A stretch of DNA of 6,246 nt from Micavibrio_B sp964633355. Lineage in GTDB: Bacteria; Pseudomonadota; Alphaproteobacteria; Micavibrionales; Micavibrionaceae. Shown piece by piece: positions 1 to 5,298 of the stretch. Positions within the stretch are counted from its first letter, which is position 1, and each line of letters starts with the position of its first letter. The position numbers and the translations under genes are program-made. The notes beneath the pieces are model-generated. The model did no database searches, had not been told where the DNA came from, and saw only the letters and a list, made by a program, of their open reading frames with translations. The stretch is from positions 1-6,246 of the forward strand of contig CAZWGO010000036.1 in assembly GCA_964633355.1 (NCBI GenBank), read 5' to 3'.

Positions 1-67
1 CGGCTGCGGCATTCGGATCTTCGATCTCGTTAAGGTTCAGATCGCCTATATTGTCGGAATCGGGCAT
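1..67 (-). CDS. fliN: Flagellar motor switch protein FliN (N-terminal 22 residues only; cut by window edge)
   Basis: Only the first 22 codons are visible, starting at the ATG at 67-65 and running off the window. The peptide begins MPDSDNIGDLNLNEIEDPNA, an acidic, low-complexity leader like those before the SpoA/C-ring domain in alphaproteobacterial FliN proteins. A strong Shine-Dalgarno AGGGAGAA (80-73) lies inside the last codons of fliH, and only 2 bases separate the fliH stop from this start, so the two are co-transcribed and probably translationally coupled. FliN forms the lower C ring of the motor and binds FliH. The assignment rests on gene order (fliF-fliG-fliH-fliN is standard in this class) plus the leader. 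The conserved domain is outside the window, so another downstream flagellar gene is possible but less likely. Confidence 0.72.
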   Translation of the reverse strand, partial: MPDSDNIGDLNLNEIEDPNAAA

Positions 68-69
68 GG

Positions 70-792
70 TTATTCTCCCTGTATTTGTGAATCGGCTTCA
101 GTTTCGTCTTTTTCCAGCTCTTTAGCAAGGGCAGGCGTCTCGTCTTCAGCTTCTGCGTTTGCAGCCATTTCCTGTGGCGGGTGGCTCGGTTGTAGAATCT
201 TACAAATTTCCTCGGCCATTATTTCATGATCGCGCAAAGCGCCGCCATCTTTCCATGACATACGGCAGGAGCCGCGCCCTAGCGTAGGAGAGGGTTTGAA
301 GGTGACTTTTTCCGGATCGATATCAGAACTGGAAAAATAAGCCTCGATATCGGCGGCGTATTCTTCAGGAAGCTCAATGACAATCGACGGCTGTTCCGGC
401 TGATTTAAAAGAACCTGCGAGATAACGGATTTCACTTCGCTCATCCCTTCGCGCTCCGTAAAGGCAGGAAAGAGCGACTGGAAAATCGTTTCGGTGAGCG
501 ACAAAACTTCGCGTTCGTAAACTGCTGCGCGATATTCTTCCGCGCCGATCAGGAATTTCAGCTCCTGTAAAATTACATTCGTCTGTTCGGCCAGAAATTG
601 CTCACGGGCTATGCGTGCTTGTTCCAGCCCAGCAGCAAGGCCTCTGGCATAGGCGTCATCCTTGGCATGACCTAAATCGTCTAATGTAAAAAGCGGAGGA
701 GGCTCTACATAAACTTCAGGTTCAGGCGGCGTCTCGGGAAGATCGAAATTATTGGTATCAAAAAGAAAGCGGCGATCTTGCTGTGCGCTCAT
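70..792 (-). CDS. fliH: Flagellar assembly protein FliH (export ATPase regulator)
   Basis: A 240-residue soluble protein between fliG and fliN. Seen: an N-terminal RRFLFDTNNFD motif (residues 7-17), typical of alphaproteobacterial FliH, where this tip contacts FliN; a proline-rich linker (18-33); a helix with a GLAAG step (51-55), recalling the GxxxG-type repeats of FliH/YscL; a helical middle (about 60-130); and a C-terminal globular part with RGSCRMSWKDGGALRD (173-188), the usual 'W-x-D-G-G' feature. From family knowledge, FliH dimerises, holds FliI inactive in the cytoplasm and carries it to the C ring. The ATG overlaps the fliG stop by one base (TAATG) and has no convincing Shine-Dalgarno, which suggests re-initiation by ribosomes leaving fliG. 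The last 33 residues (about 208-240) form an acidic Glu/Ala/Asp tail beyond the usual domain end. Sequence similarity is moderate, but context makes the call firm. Confidence 0.88.
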   Translation of the reverse strand: MSAQQDRRFLFDTNNFDLPETPPEPEVYVEPPPLFTLDDLGHAKDDAYARGLAAGLEQARIAREQFLAEQTNVILQELKFLIGAEEYRAAVYEREVLSLTETIFQSLFPAFTEREGMSEVKSVISQVLLNQPEQPSIVIELPEEYAADIEAYFSSSDIDPEKVTFKPSPTLGRGSCRMSWKDGGALRDHEIMAEEICKILQPSHPPQEMAANAEAEDETPALAKELEKDETEADSQIQGE

Positions 793-1820
793 TAGAAGAC
801 CATCGCATCTTCTGCACTATTGCCCTTGGCAAGGACGATTTCGCCGCGCGATTCCAGATCCTTGGCGACATTAACGACATATTGCTGGGATTCTTCGACA
901 TCTTTCAAACGGACAGGACCCATCGTGCCCATATCCTCTTTCATGATCTTCGCCGCACGTTCTGACATATTGCCGAAGAAGAGATCCTTGAGGGCCTCCG
1001 ACGCGCCTTTGAGAGCAAGCGGCAACTTGTCTTTGTCGACAGCGCGGATAATCGTTTGAACAGACGTGCCGTCGAGTTTTCCAAGGTCTTCGAAAGTAAA
1101 CATAAGAGAGCGGATTTTTTCCGCCGAGTCCGGCGCGGATTGTTCGAGTTGGCCCATGATGCGGCCTTCGACGGCGCGCTCGAGATTGTTAAAGATCTCG
1201 GCCATAAGTTCGTGGGAATCGCGGCGTGATGTTTTTGCAAGATTGGCCATGAATTCAACGCGAAGCGTGCGCTCGACATCGTCCAAAACCTCTTTTTGAA
1301 TCGCTTCCATACGCAGCATGCGGTGAATGACTTCAATGGCGAATGAATCAGGGAGGGCGGCTAGGACGCGCGCGGCGTGCTCGGATGAAATTTTGGAAAG
1401 GACGACGGCAACGGTTTGCGGATATTCTTTTTGCAAGAAATTGGCAAGAACCTCTTCGTTCACGTTGCCGAGTTTTTCCCACATGTTGCGACCTGCCGGA
1501 CCGCGTATTTCTTCCATGATCGCGCCGACTTTATCCTTGCTCATACCGGCTTTGGCCAGCAGGCGTTCGGTGGATTCCATCGTTCCAATCAGGGAGTTCG
1601 TAGAAGACATTTGTTCGGCAAAATCAATGAACAGACGTTCGACGACGGTCGAGCTGACTTTACCAAGCGTTGACATGGTCTGGGACAGCTCCATGATTTC
1701 TTCTTCATTCATGTGCTGGAAAAGCTTAGCGGTGTGATCTTCGCCCAAAGACAACATAAAGATCGCCGTCTTTTCCGTTCCGGTCAGCGTTCTATAATCT
1801 TCACGTAAGCGCATTGCCAT
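792..1820 (-). CDS. fliG: Flagellar motor switch protein FliG
   Basis: A 342-residue protein of normal FliG length (E. coli 331). It links the MS ring to the stator. The N-terminal domain (about 1-105) binds the FliF tail. The middle domain carries EYPQTVAVVLS (132-142), the EHPQ motif that contacts FliM, with His replaced by Tyr. The C-terminal domain begins near MFTFEDLGKLD (240-250). By hand alignment to E. coli the torque residues are retained: K264 is K271, R281 is R288 in the MSERAA helix, D288 is E295 (conservative), D289 is D296, and R297 is R304 in GPVRL. The first ATG (1820) is preferred over the Met two codons later because the only Shine-Dalgarno, AAGGGAA (1838-1832), is already 11 bases upstream. 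fliF ends 19 bases before this start and fliH overlaps the stop. Confidence 0.97.
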   Translation of the reverse strand: MAMRLREDYRTLTGTEKTAIFMLSLGEDHTAKLFQHMNEEEIMELSQTMSTLGKVSSTVVERLFIDFAEQMSSTNSLIGTMESTERLLAKAGMSKDKVGAIMEEIRGPAGRNMWEKLGNVNEEVLANFLQKEYPQTVAVVLSKISSEHAARVLAALPDSFAIEVIHRMLRMEAIQKEVLDDVERTLRVEFMANLAKTSRRDSHELMAEIFNNLERAVEGRIMGQLEQSAPDSAEKIRSLMFTFEDLGKLDGTSVQTIIRAVDKDKLPLALKGASEALKDLFFGNMSERAAKIMKEDMGTMGPVRLKDVEESQQYVVNVAKDLESRGEIVLAKGNSAEDAMVF

Positions 1821-1839
1821 TGGTGATTAAATTCCCTTA

Positions 1840-3495
1840 TTAACTTTCTGACGTCATCCAGTTGCGAAGAACAGAGACTGTTTCTTCAGGGTAGGCGGCA
1901 ATAATATCTTCGACTTTTTTCAGGGAAGAGGCTTTAACGCGGCCTTCCACTTTTTGTACGTCGATCATGCTGTCTTCTTCAGGAAGCTCGGGTGCTTCAT
2001 AAGATGAATATCCGCCCATGCCAGGACCGGCGAGCGCTGCCTGTGACGGCATGCCGGGCAGAAGAGCCTGATCGGTATTACCTGCATCTTCGTCGCGGCC
2101 GGTATTCCCCTCGGCGGCGAGAAGACGCCCGACCATCGGCTGTAATACTAGAAGAACGACCAGAACGATCATAACGGCAACTGTCAGGACTTCGACGGCA
2201 TCGATAATATCGCTGCGTTCAAAGCCGAATAATTTCGTTCCGTCTTCTTCCGGTACGACATCGATATCTGCAAACTGCAAATTGGCGACTTCGATCGTAT
2301 CGCCGCGCTGGGTATCGAAACCGATGGCGGATTTGATGAGGGCGGTGATGCGGTCAATATCTTCCTTGGTACGCGGCTGATATGTTTTTTCGCCTTTATC
2401 GTCGGTCGTGTAGGTGCCGTCCAGCATAACGGCGACGGACAGTTTTTTGACCTCGCCTGTTTCGCGAACAAGATTGCGGGTTGTCTTGCTAATCTCGTAA
2501 TTGGTCGTTTCCTCGGTCCGGTTACTATCAGATGTCGGGCCGCCGCCTGCGCCGCCAAGCGCTGCGCTAGGCAGGTTATTTTCTACGGAAACGTTTTCAG
2601 CGCCGCCTTCGGTTTCGGATGCGGCTTCTTCACTTGTTTGCGTCGAGCGCACGACCTGACTGGCAGGATCGAAGATTTCTTCGTTTTGCGTCATGCGGTC
2701 GAAATTAAGATCGGCTGTAACAGTCGCGCGAACCTTACCAAGGCCGACAGTGCGGCCAACGAGGCTTTCAATGGTTTCTGACATGCGGCGTTCGTAATCG
2801 CGGCGCATCTGGTCGGCCTTATTGGACAACATACTGGCATCGTCTTCACCGCCGCGTGCCAACAAAACTCCATGACTATCGACAATCGAAACATCTTTTG
2901 ATCTTAAGTTAGGAACAGCTGACGCGATCAAAGACTGAATACCGGCGATTTGATCCTGATCGAGGGCGCGGGTGCCTTTTAGTTGCAAAAATACGCTGGC
3001 ACTGGCAGGACGGCTTTCACGGCTGAAAAGTTCACGTTGGGGCAAGACAAGGTGAACGCGGGCGCTTTTGACATTGTCGAGTGAACCGATCGTGCGCGCC
3101 AGCTCGCCTTCGAGGGCGCGTACCTGATTGATGTTCTGGACAAAATTCGTAGTGCCGAAATTTGATTGCTTATCGAAAATTTCGTAACCCAGAGAGCCGC
3201 CATTGGGCAGGCCTTCCTGAGCGAGGAGCATACGGGCGCGGCCTACGTCTTTACTGCCGACCATGACTTTGGTGGCGTCGTTGCTAATTTCGAACGGGAT
3301 TTGTAACTCTTCAAGTTTAGCGGCAACAGCGGAAGAATCATCCGTGCCAAGATCGTTATAGAGCATCTTCATCTCGGGCGTGGAAACCCGCATTGAAACG
3401 AAGACGAAAAACATCAGGAGCCCCAGCAAAACGGCGCCCATAAGACTTAGCCGTGCCGGTCCGAGTTTTTTCAACGTATCCAGAAAGTTATTCAC
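1840..3495 (-). CDS. fliF: Flagellar MS-ring protein FliF
   Basis: A 551-residue inner-membrane protein that oligomerises into the MS ring, the platform for the switch and the export gate. Seen: a first membrane helix (about 17-36, GAVLLGLLMFFVFV); a periplasmic YscJ/FliF ring-building domain containing LYNDLGTDD (45-53), LAQEGLPNGGSLGYEIFD (91-108), QVRALEGELARTI (124-136) and ARVHLVLPQRELFSRE (145-160); a Gly/Ser/Glu-rich flexible stretch (about 283-330) before the second ring segment (LSVAVMLDGTY, 352-362); a second membrane helix (about 435-458); and a cytoplasmic tail ending with DIIAAYPEETVSVLRNWM (530-547), the FliG-binding helix. The start is GTG at 3495-3493. An in-frame TGA lies three codons upstream and GGAGA is at 3510-3506, so no earlier start exists and the next Met would fall inside the membrane helix. 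It is the first gene of the fliF-fliG-fliH-fliN operon. Confidence 0.98.
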   Translation of the reverse strand: MNNFLDTLKKLGPARLSLMGAVLLGLLMFFVFVSMRVSTPEMKMLYNDLGTDDSSAVAAKLEELQIPFEISNDATKVMVGSKDVGRARMLLAQEGLPNGGSLGYEIFDKQSNFGTTNFVQNINQVRALEGELARTIGSLDNVKSARVHLVLPQRELFSRESRPASASVFLQLKGTRALDQDQIAGIQSLIASAVPNLRSKDVSIVDSHGVLLARGGEDDASMLSNKADQMRRDYERRMSETIESLVGRTVGLGKVRATVTADLNFDRMTQNEEIFDPASQVVRSTQTSEEAASETEGGAENVSVENNLPSAALGGAGGGPTSDSNRTEETTNYEISKTTRNLVRETGEVKKLSVAVMLDGTYTTDDKGEKTYQPRTKEDIDRITALIKSAIGFDTQRGDTIEVANLQFADIDVVPEEDGTKLFGFERSDIIDAVEVLTVAVMIVLVVLLVLQPMVGRLLAAEGNTGRDEDAGNTDQALLPGMPSQAALAGPGMGGYSSYEAPELPEEDSMIDVQKVEGRVKASSLKKVEDIIAAYPEETVSVLRNWMTSES

Positions 3496-3505
3496 GTTAC
3501 TTCAA

Positions 3506-3510
3506 TCTCC
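3506..3510 (-). promoter_or_regulatory. Shine-Dalgarno of fliF, supporting its GTG start
   Basis: GGAGA on the minus strand, ending 10 bases before GTG 3495. With the in-frame TGA just upstream of the GTG, it fixes the non-ATG start of fliF. Confidence 0.7.
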
Positions 3511-3518
3511 GTCCCAAA

Positions 3519-3534
3519 CCCGTTTTGCAACGGG
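3519..3534 (-). promoter_or_regulatory. Hairpin in the presumed fliF 5' leader
   Basis: On the minus strand CCCGTT-GCAA-AACGGG forms a perfect 6-bp stem closed by a GNRA-type GCAA tetraloop. It ends 8 bases before the fliF Shine-Dalgarno. It has no following T-tract, so it is not a classical terminator. It may stabilise the mRNA 5' end or influence ribosome loading. The fold is seen in the sequence, and the function is inferred. Confidence 0.45.
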
Positions 3535-3762
3535 AGCTAAGCCAAGAAGCGCCACTGAATTCCACAAAATCAATAATTTAGGTGGGGAAGTGGATTTGTC
3601 AGGTACCTCTGGACTTTTTCTATTTTTTATATGATATCAAATTTTAACTAATATTACTACAGAACTTAAAAAATAATATCCGATTCCAATGACTTAGCTT
3701 AAATTATGGGAAATTTAGGGTAATTAAGAGGCGTTACATGTGTAATATTTACTAATAATTAA

Positions 3763-3783
3763 TAATGATTACTTAATGATTAA
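3763..3783. repeat. Two 9-bp dyad elements, direct repeat, one helical turn apart
   Basis: TAATGATTA occurs at 3763-3771 and again at 3774-3782, a period of 11 bp. Each copy is itself a dyad (TAAT-G-ATTA), and the second extends to TTAAT-G-ATTAA (3773-3783). Two symmetric half-turn elements on the same DNA face are the arrangement expected of a tandem operator. The surrounding DNA is AT-rich, which raises the chance of coincidence. Confidence 0.4.
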
Positions 3784-3788
3784 CAGTA

Positions 3789-3819
3789 TACTTTAAGTAT
3801 TATTACTCATATTAAAGTA
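3789..3819. repeat. 8-bp inverted repeat with 15-base spacer
   Basis: TACTTTAA (3789-3796) and TTAAAGTA (3812-3819) are perfect inverted copies, with arm centres 23 bp apart, about two helical turns. The repeat lies just downstream of the tandem dyads and upstream of the plus-strand promoter candidate. It could be an operator, but in DNA of about 79% AT it could also arise by chance. Confidence 0.3.
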
Positions 3820-3868
3820 ATGAAGGGAAGTTTTGTTTGAAAATAATGTATTTAAATTTCAAAAAAGC

Positions 3869-3898
3869 TTGACCTACTCCTAGCGACTCTGCTAACAT
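3869..3898 (+). promoter_or_regulatory. Sigma-70-like promoter candidate for the FlaG-like gene
   Basis: TTGACC (3869-3874, five of six to the -35 consensus), an 18-base spacer, then TAACAT (3893-3898, four of six to the -10 consensus). Transcription would begin near 3905, giving a leader of about 55 bases. The spacer holds a GANTC site (GACTC, 3885-3889), the target of the alphaproteobacterial methylase CcrM. This was found by eye only. Confidence 0.45.
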
Positions 3899-3960
3899 AA
3901 TAGTAAGGGAATGTGTATGGTAGAGAAATGCCATCACTTATAAGGTAGGGTTAGAAAACC

Positions 3961-4413
3961 ATGATTGAAGCCATCAACGCTTCCATCTCCAATGCGCCTG
4001 TTGTGCGCGCGATCGCTGCAGAAGTATCTACTTCTCAGTCAGCGAACCCTGTACGCATTCAAAAAGCGGCTGTAACAGCGCCTTATCTTTCTCCTCATGT
4101 CAGATTATCGCCCAATGCCAAGCCGGTATTTGTTGTGCGCGATGTCGAGACCGGAACCCAGATCAAACAATTTCCAAGCGAAGCTCAAATCCGCGCCTAC
4201 CAAAAGGCCGGAGAAGTAAAAGCGCAAGTTCAGGCCCAGCTAACCGGCGGTGAAGCAAAAACGGTCACCCCTGAGCAGGCCAGAATTATGGTTGAGACAA
4301 GCGTTCAGTACAAAGAAGAACGCGCGGCTGTAAAATATGACAGCCAGTCCGTACCAGGCGCGAAAAGTGAATCTTTTGAGCAATCTGCCCCTGCTGTAGA
4401 CCAGCAAGCCTAA
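3961..4413 (+). CDS. Small FlaG-like flagellar accessory protein (uncharacterised)
   Basis: A 150-residue soluble protein with no signal peptide or membrane segment. Its core has PYLSPHVRL (41-49) followed by PVFVVRDVETGTQIKQFPSE (55-74), which matches the general shape of FlaG-family cores (strand, 'D-x-x-T-G-x-x-x-x-Q-x-P-S-E', helix). A long Ala/Gln/Glu-rich helical tail follows (about 75-125), then a Ser/Ala-rich C-terminus that is probably disordered. FlaG proteins elsewhere affect filament length or flagellin handling. The presence of this gene between flaF and fliF supports a flagellar role, but the exact function is not known. The ATG at 3961 has AGGTAGGG (3943-3950) 10 bases upstream. 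It is transcribed opposite to all its neighbours: divergent from fliF and convergent with flaF. The small size and low-complexity ends make the family call tentative; that it is a gene is well supported. Confidence 0.75.
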   Translation: MIEAINASISNAPVVRAIAAEVSTSQSANPVRIQKAAVTAPYLSPHVRLSPNAKPVFVVRDVETGTQIKQFPSEAQIRAYQKAGEVKAQVQAQLTGGEAKTVTPEQARIMVETSVQYKEERAAVKYDSQSVPGAKSESFEQSAPAVDQQA

Positions 4414-4458
4414 TCTTCATGACAAGATTATTTCAATGGCTCGGTTTTCCGGGCCATT
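4411..4458. terminator. Hairpins at the convergent junction of the FlaG-like gene and flaF
   Basis: TAATCTT (4411-4417) and AAGATTA (4424-4430) form a perfect 7-bp stem with a 6-base loop. The arms contain the stop codons of both genes, TAA at 4411-4413 on plus and TAA at 4430-4428 on minus. On the plus strand a second hairpin follows, AATGGCTCGG-TTTT-CCGGGCCATT (4435-4458), a 10-bp stem with one G-U pair. In minus-strand RNA the G-U position becomes an A-C mismatch, so the second stem favours plus-strand transcripts. Neither has a strong U-tract, so termination may be partial. The first hairpin is bidirectional by symmetry. Confidence 0.5.
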
Positions 4459-4859
4459 AATCCATTGGCGACTTCGCGATTGATATTGATCAGAATGTTA
4501 AGTTTCTCCGGTTCCGGCGCGGCCAGAATTTCCATCGATCTTTTGAATACAAAATTGGCAAGGTTTACGACATTCGTCGAAAGATTGGCCGGGCGGGAAG
4601 GATCCTGATTGCTCAGCGCGTTATCATAAAAGAGAACCCAGATCTGGCGGTTATGTTTCAGGGTTTCTTCAATTTTCTTTTGTCCGCCATTATCCCATCC
4701 TGCCTGAATATCTTGAAGCATCTTAGCTGCTTTCAGCAAAGCTTTCGCCTCGGTAGAACGCGTATCGTCGTGCCGCGTACCGGCTGAAGCATAATTATGC
4801 ACAGCACTCTTGTGAGAGTTTTGAGCATATGGATTAGTGCGAGGTGGATTTTTTGTCAC
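4428..4859 (-). CDS. flaF: Flagellar biosynthesis regulator FlaF
   Basis: A 143-residue protein. FlaF is an alphaproteobacterial factor needed for flagellin translation and secretion; in Caulobacter it acts with FlbT and contacts flagellin. Seen: RSTEAKALLKAAKMLQ (34-49), the amphipathic helix of the family; LKHNRQIWVLFYDNAL (67-82), the conserved 'NR-x-x-W' centre; NLSTNVVNLANFVFKRSMEIL (92-112); and NILININREVANGLM (121-135), the family's closing helix. The N-terminus (about 1-33) is longer and more polar than usual. The start is GTG at 4859-4857; an in-frame TGA stands four codons upstream and GGAG lies at 4875-4872, 12 bases away. The first 26 bases overlap the end of flbT, so the pair is translationally coupled. 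The 3' end meets the FlaG-like gene head-on. Confidence 0.9.
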   Translation of the reverse strand: MTKNPPRTNPYAQNSHKSAVHNYASAGTRHDDTRSTEAKALLKAAKMLQDIQAGWDNGGQKKIEETLKHNRQIWVLFYDNALSNQDPSRPANLSTNVVNLANFVFKRSMEILAAPEPEKLNILININREVANGLMARKTEPLK

Positions 4860-5250
4860 TATGCAATGTCACTCCGGCCAGCAATTCTGTTTCATGGATA
4901 ATCAAGTCTTTCGCTTCACGCAGGGCTTTGTAGTAATGGCCCTGAATAATTTGTTCGTTGATACGCATAAAAAATATCGATGTGCTTGGCGCAGCCTGTT
5001 GAATAATTTTCAACATCTCAAAATATTTCGGATGATACTCTCTGGGGTTTCTCGCCAGATACATACATTGTACCAGAAAATAGACTTTTTTGCATGGCGT
5101 ATCGGCTTCTTCTTCCTGAAGCACGTCTTTTTCACGCAAAATAGGGGCTTCGCCGGAAATGTGAAGACGGGTGCGCTGGCTGTCATTGGTAATGACGGCG
5201 GTGCCGATGAGAATTTTTTCGCCGGGTTTGAGGTCGATGATTAAAGCCAT
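4834..5250 (-). CDS. flbT: Flagellin translational regulator FlbT
   Basis: A 138-residue protein. FlbT binds the 5' leader of flagellin mRNA and represses its translation until the hook is complete (shown in Caulobacter). Diagnostic pieces: LKPGEKILIGTAVI (7-20), the opening strands; APILREKDVLQEEEADTPCKKVYFLVQCMYL (35-65, quoted here only by its ends in the family: 'ILREKD' and 'TP-x-[KR]-[KR]-[IV]-YF-x-VQ-x-MY'); then helices around YFEMLKIIQQAAPS (76-89) and GHYYKALREAKDLI (104-117). The length fits the family (about 130-150). The ATG at 5250 has an ideal AAGGAG (5261-5256) 5 bases upstream. It lies 48 bases after the flagellin stop, with a hairpin between, and overlaps flaF by 26 bases. 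Regulator and target therefore probably share one operon. Confidence 0.95.
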   Translation of the reverse strand: MALIIDLKPGEKILIGTAVITNDSQRTRLHISGEAPILREKDVLQEEEADTPCKKVYFLVQCMYLARNPREYHPKYFEMLKIIQQAAPSTSIFFMRINEQIIQGHYYKALREAKDLIIHETELLAGVTLHSDKKSTSH

Positions 5251-5268
5251 GGTTTCTCCTTGGTTAAA

Positions 5269-5285
5269 GCCGGAGTTCTTCCGGC
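5269..5285 (-). promoter_or_regulatory. GC-rich hairpin between flagellin and flbT (attenuator or mRNA stabiliser)
   Basis: GCCGGA-AGAAC-TCCGGC on the minus strand gives a perfect 6-bp stem with a 5-base loop, followed by TTTAA. It sits 13 bases after the flagellin stop and 7 bases before the AAGGAG of flbT. The short T-run suggests leaky termination or 3'-end protection, which would give more flagellin message than flbT-flaF message. The fold is visible; the role is inferred. Confidence 0.5.
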
Positions 5286-5298
5286 CGTCTGTCTGAAA

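Larger units (their letters stand above)
3496..3960. other. AT-rich divergent control region between fliF and the FlaG-like gene
   Basis: This is 465 bases without a convincing gene, between two divergently transcribed genes. I counted 50 G/C in the 240 bases 3621-3860 (about 21% GC), against about 50% in coding DNA nearby. It must hold the promoter of the fliF operon on the minus strand and that of the FlaG-like gene on the plus strand. Contents noted separately: the fliF leader hairpin, a pair of 9-bp dyad elements 11 bp apart (3763-3783), an 8-bp inverted repeat (3789-3819), a sigma-70-like promoter (3869-3898), and two GANTC sites (3682-3686 and 3885-3889). Ten TTAA tetramers occur in it, but none form an exact TTAA-N7-TTAA CtrA box. 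I could not place the fliF promoter with confidence. Confidence 0.8.

Noticed and set aside
1327..1737. Plus-strand and alternate-frame open frames within fliG and fliF
   Set aside because: All are shadows of conserved FliG or FliF coding sequence, with Ser/Arg-rich translations typical of wrong frames.
3541..3554. Sigma-54 promoter for fliF (minus strand TGGC-GC-TTCT-TGGC)
   Set aside because: The GG-to-GC spacing is 9, not 10 bases, and RpoN promoters are strict about spacing.
3718..3733. GG-N10-GC match on the plus strand upstream of the FlaG-like gene
   Set aside because: Only the core and one other base fit, and it would give a leader of over 200 bases.
3769..3784. CtrA box (TTAC-N7-TTAAC) in the fliF control region
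   Set aside because: It has one mismatch in the first half and lies in DNA of about 79% AT, where near matches are expected; no exact TTAA-N7-TTAA exists in the region.
3496..3960. A hidden small gene or RNA in the long intergenic region
   Set aside because: Apart from an 8-codon leader frame, I saw no frame with a ribosome site and coding-like composition, and no extended RNA fold beyond the short hairpins listed.
4837..5244. A 135-residue plus-strand frame opposite flbT
   Set aside because: It mirrors nearly the whole flbT gene and its translation shows no family features, whereas FlbT is unmistakable.
5269..5286. GG-N10-GC match before flbT
   Set aside because: It is produced by the symmetry of the hairpin, fits the rest of the RpoN consensus poorly, and would start transcription within the flbT ribosome site.
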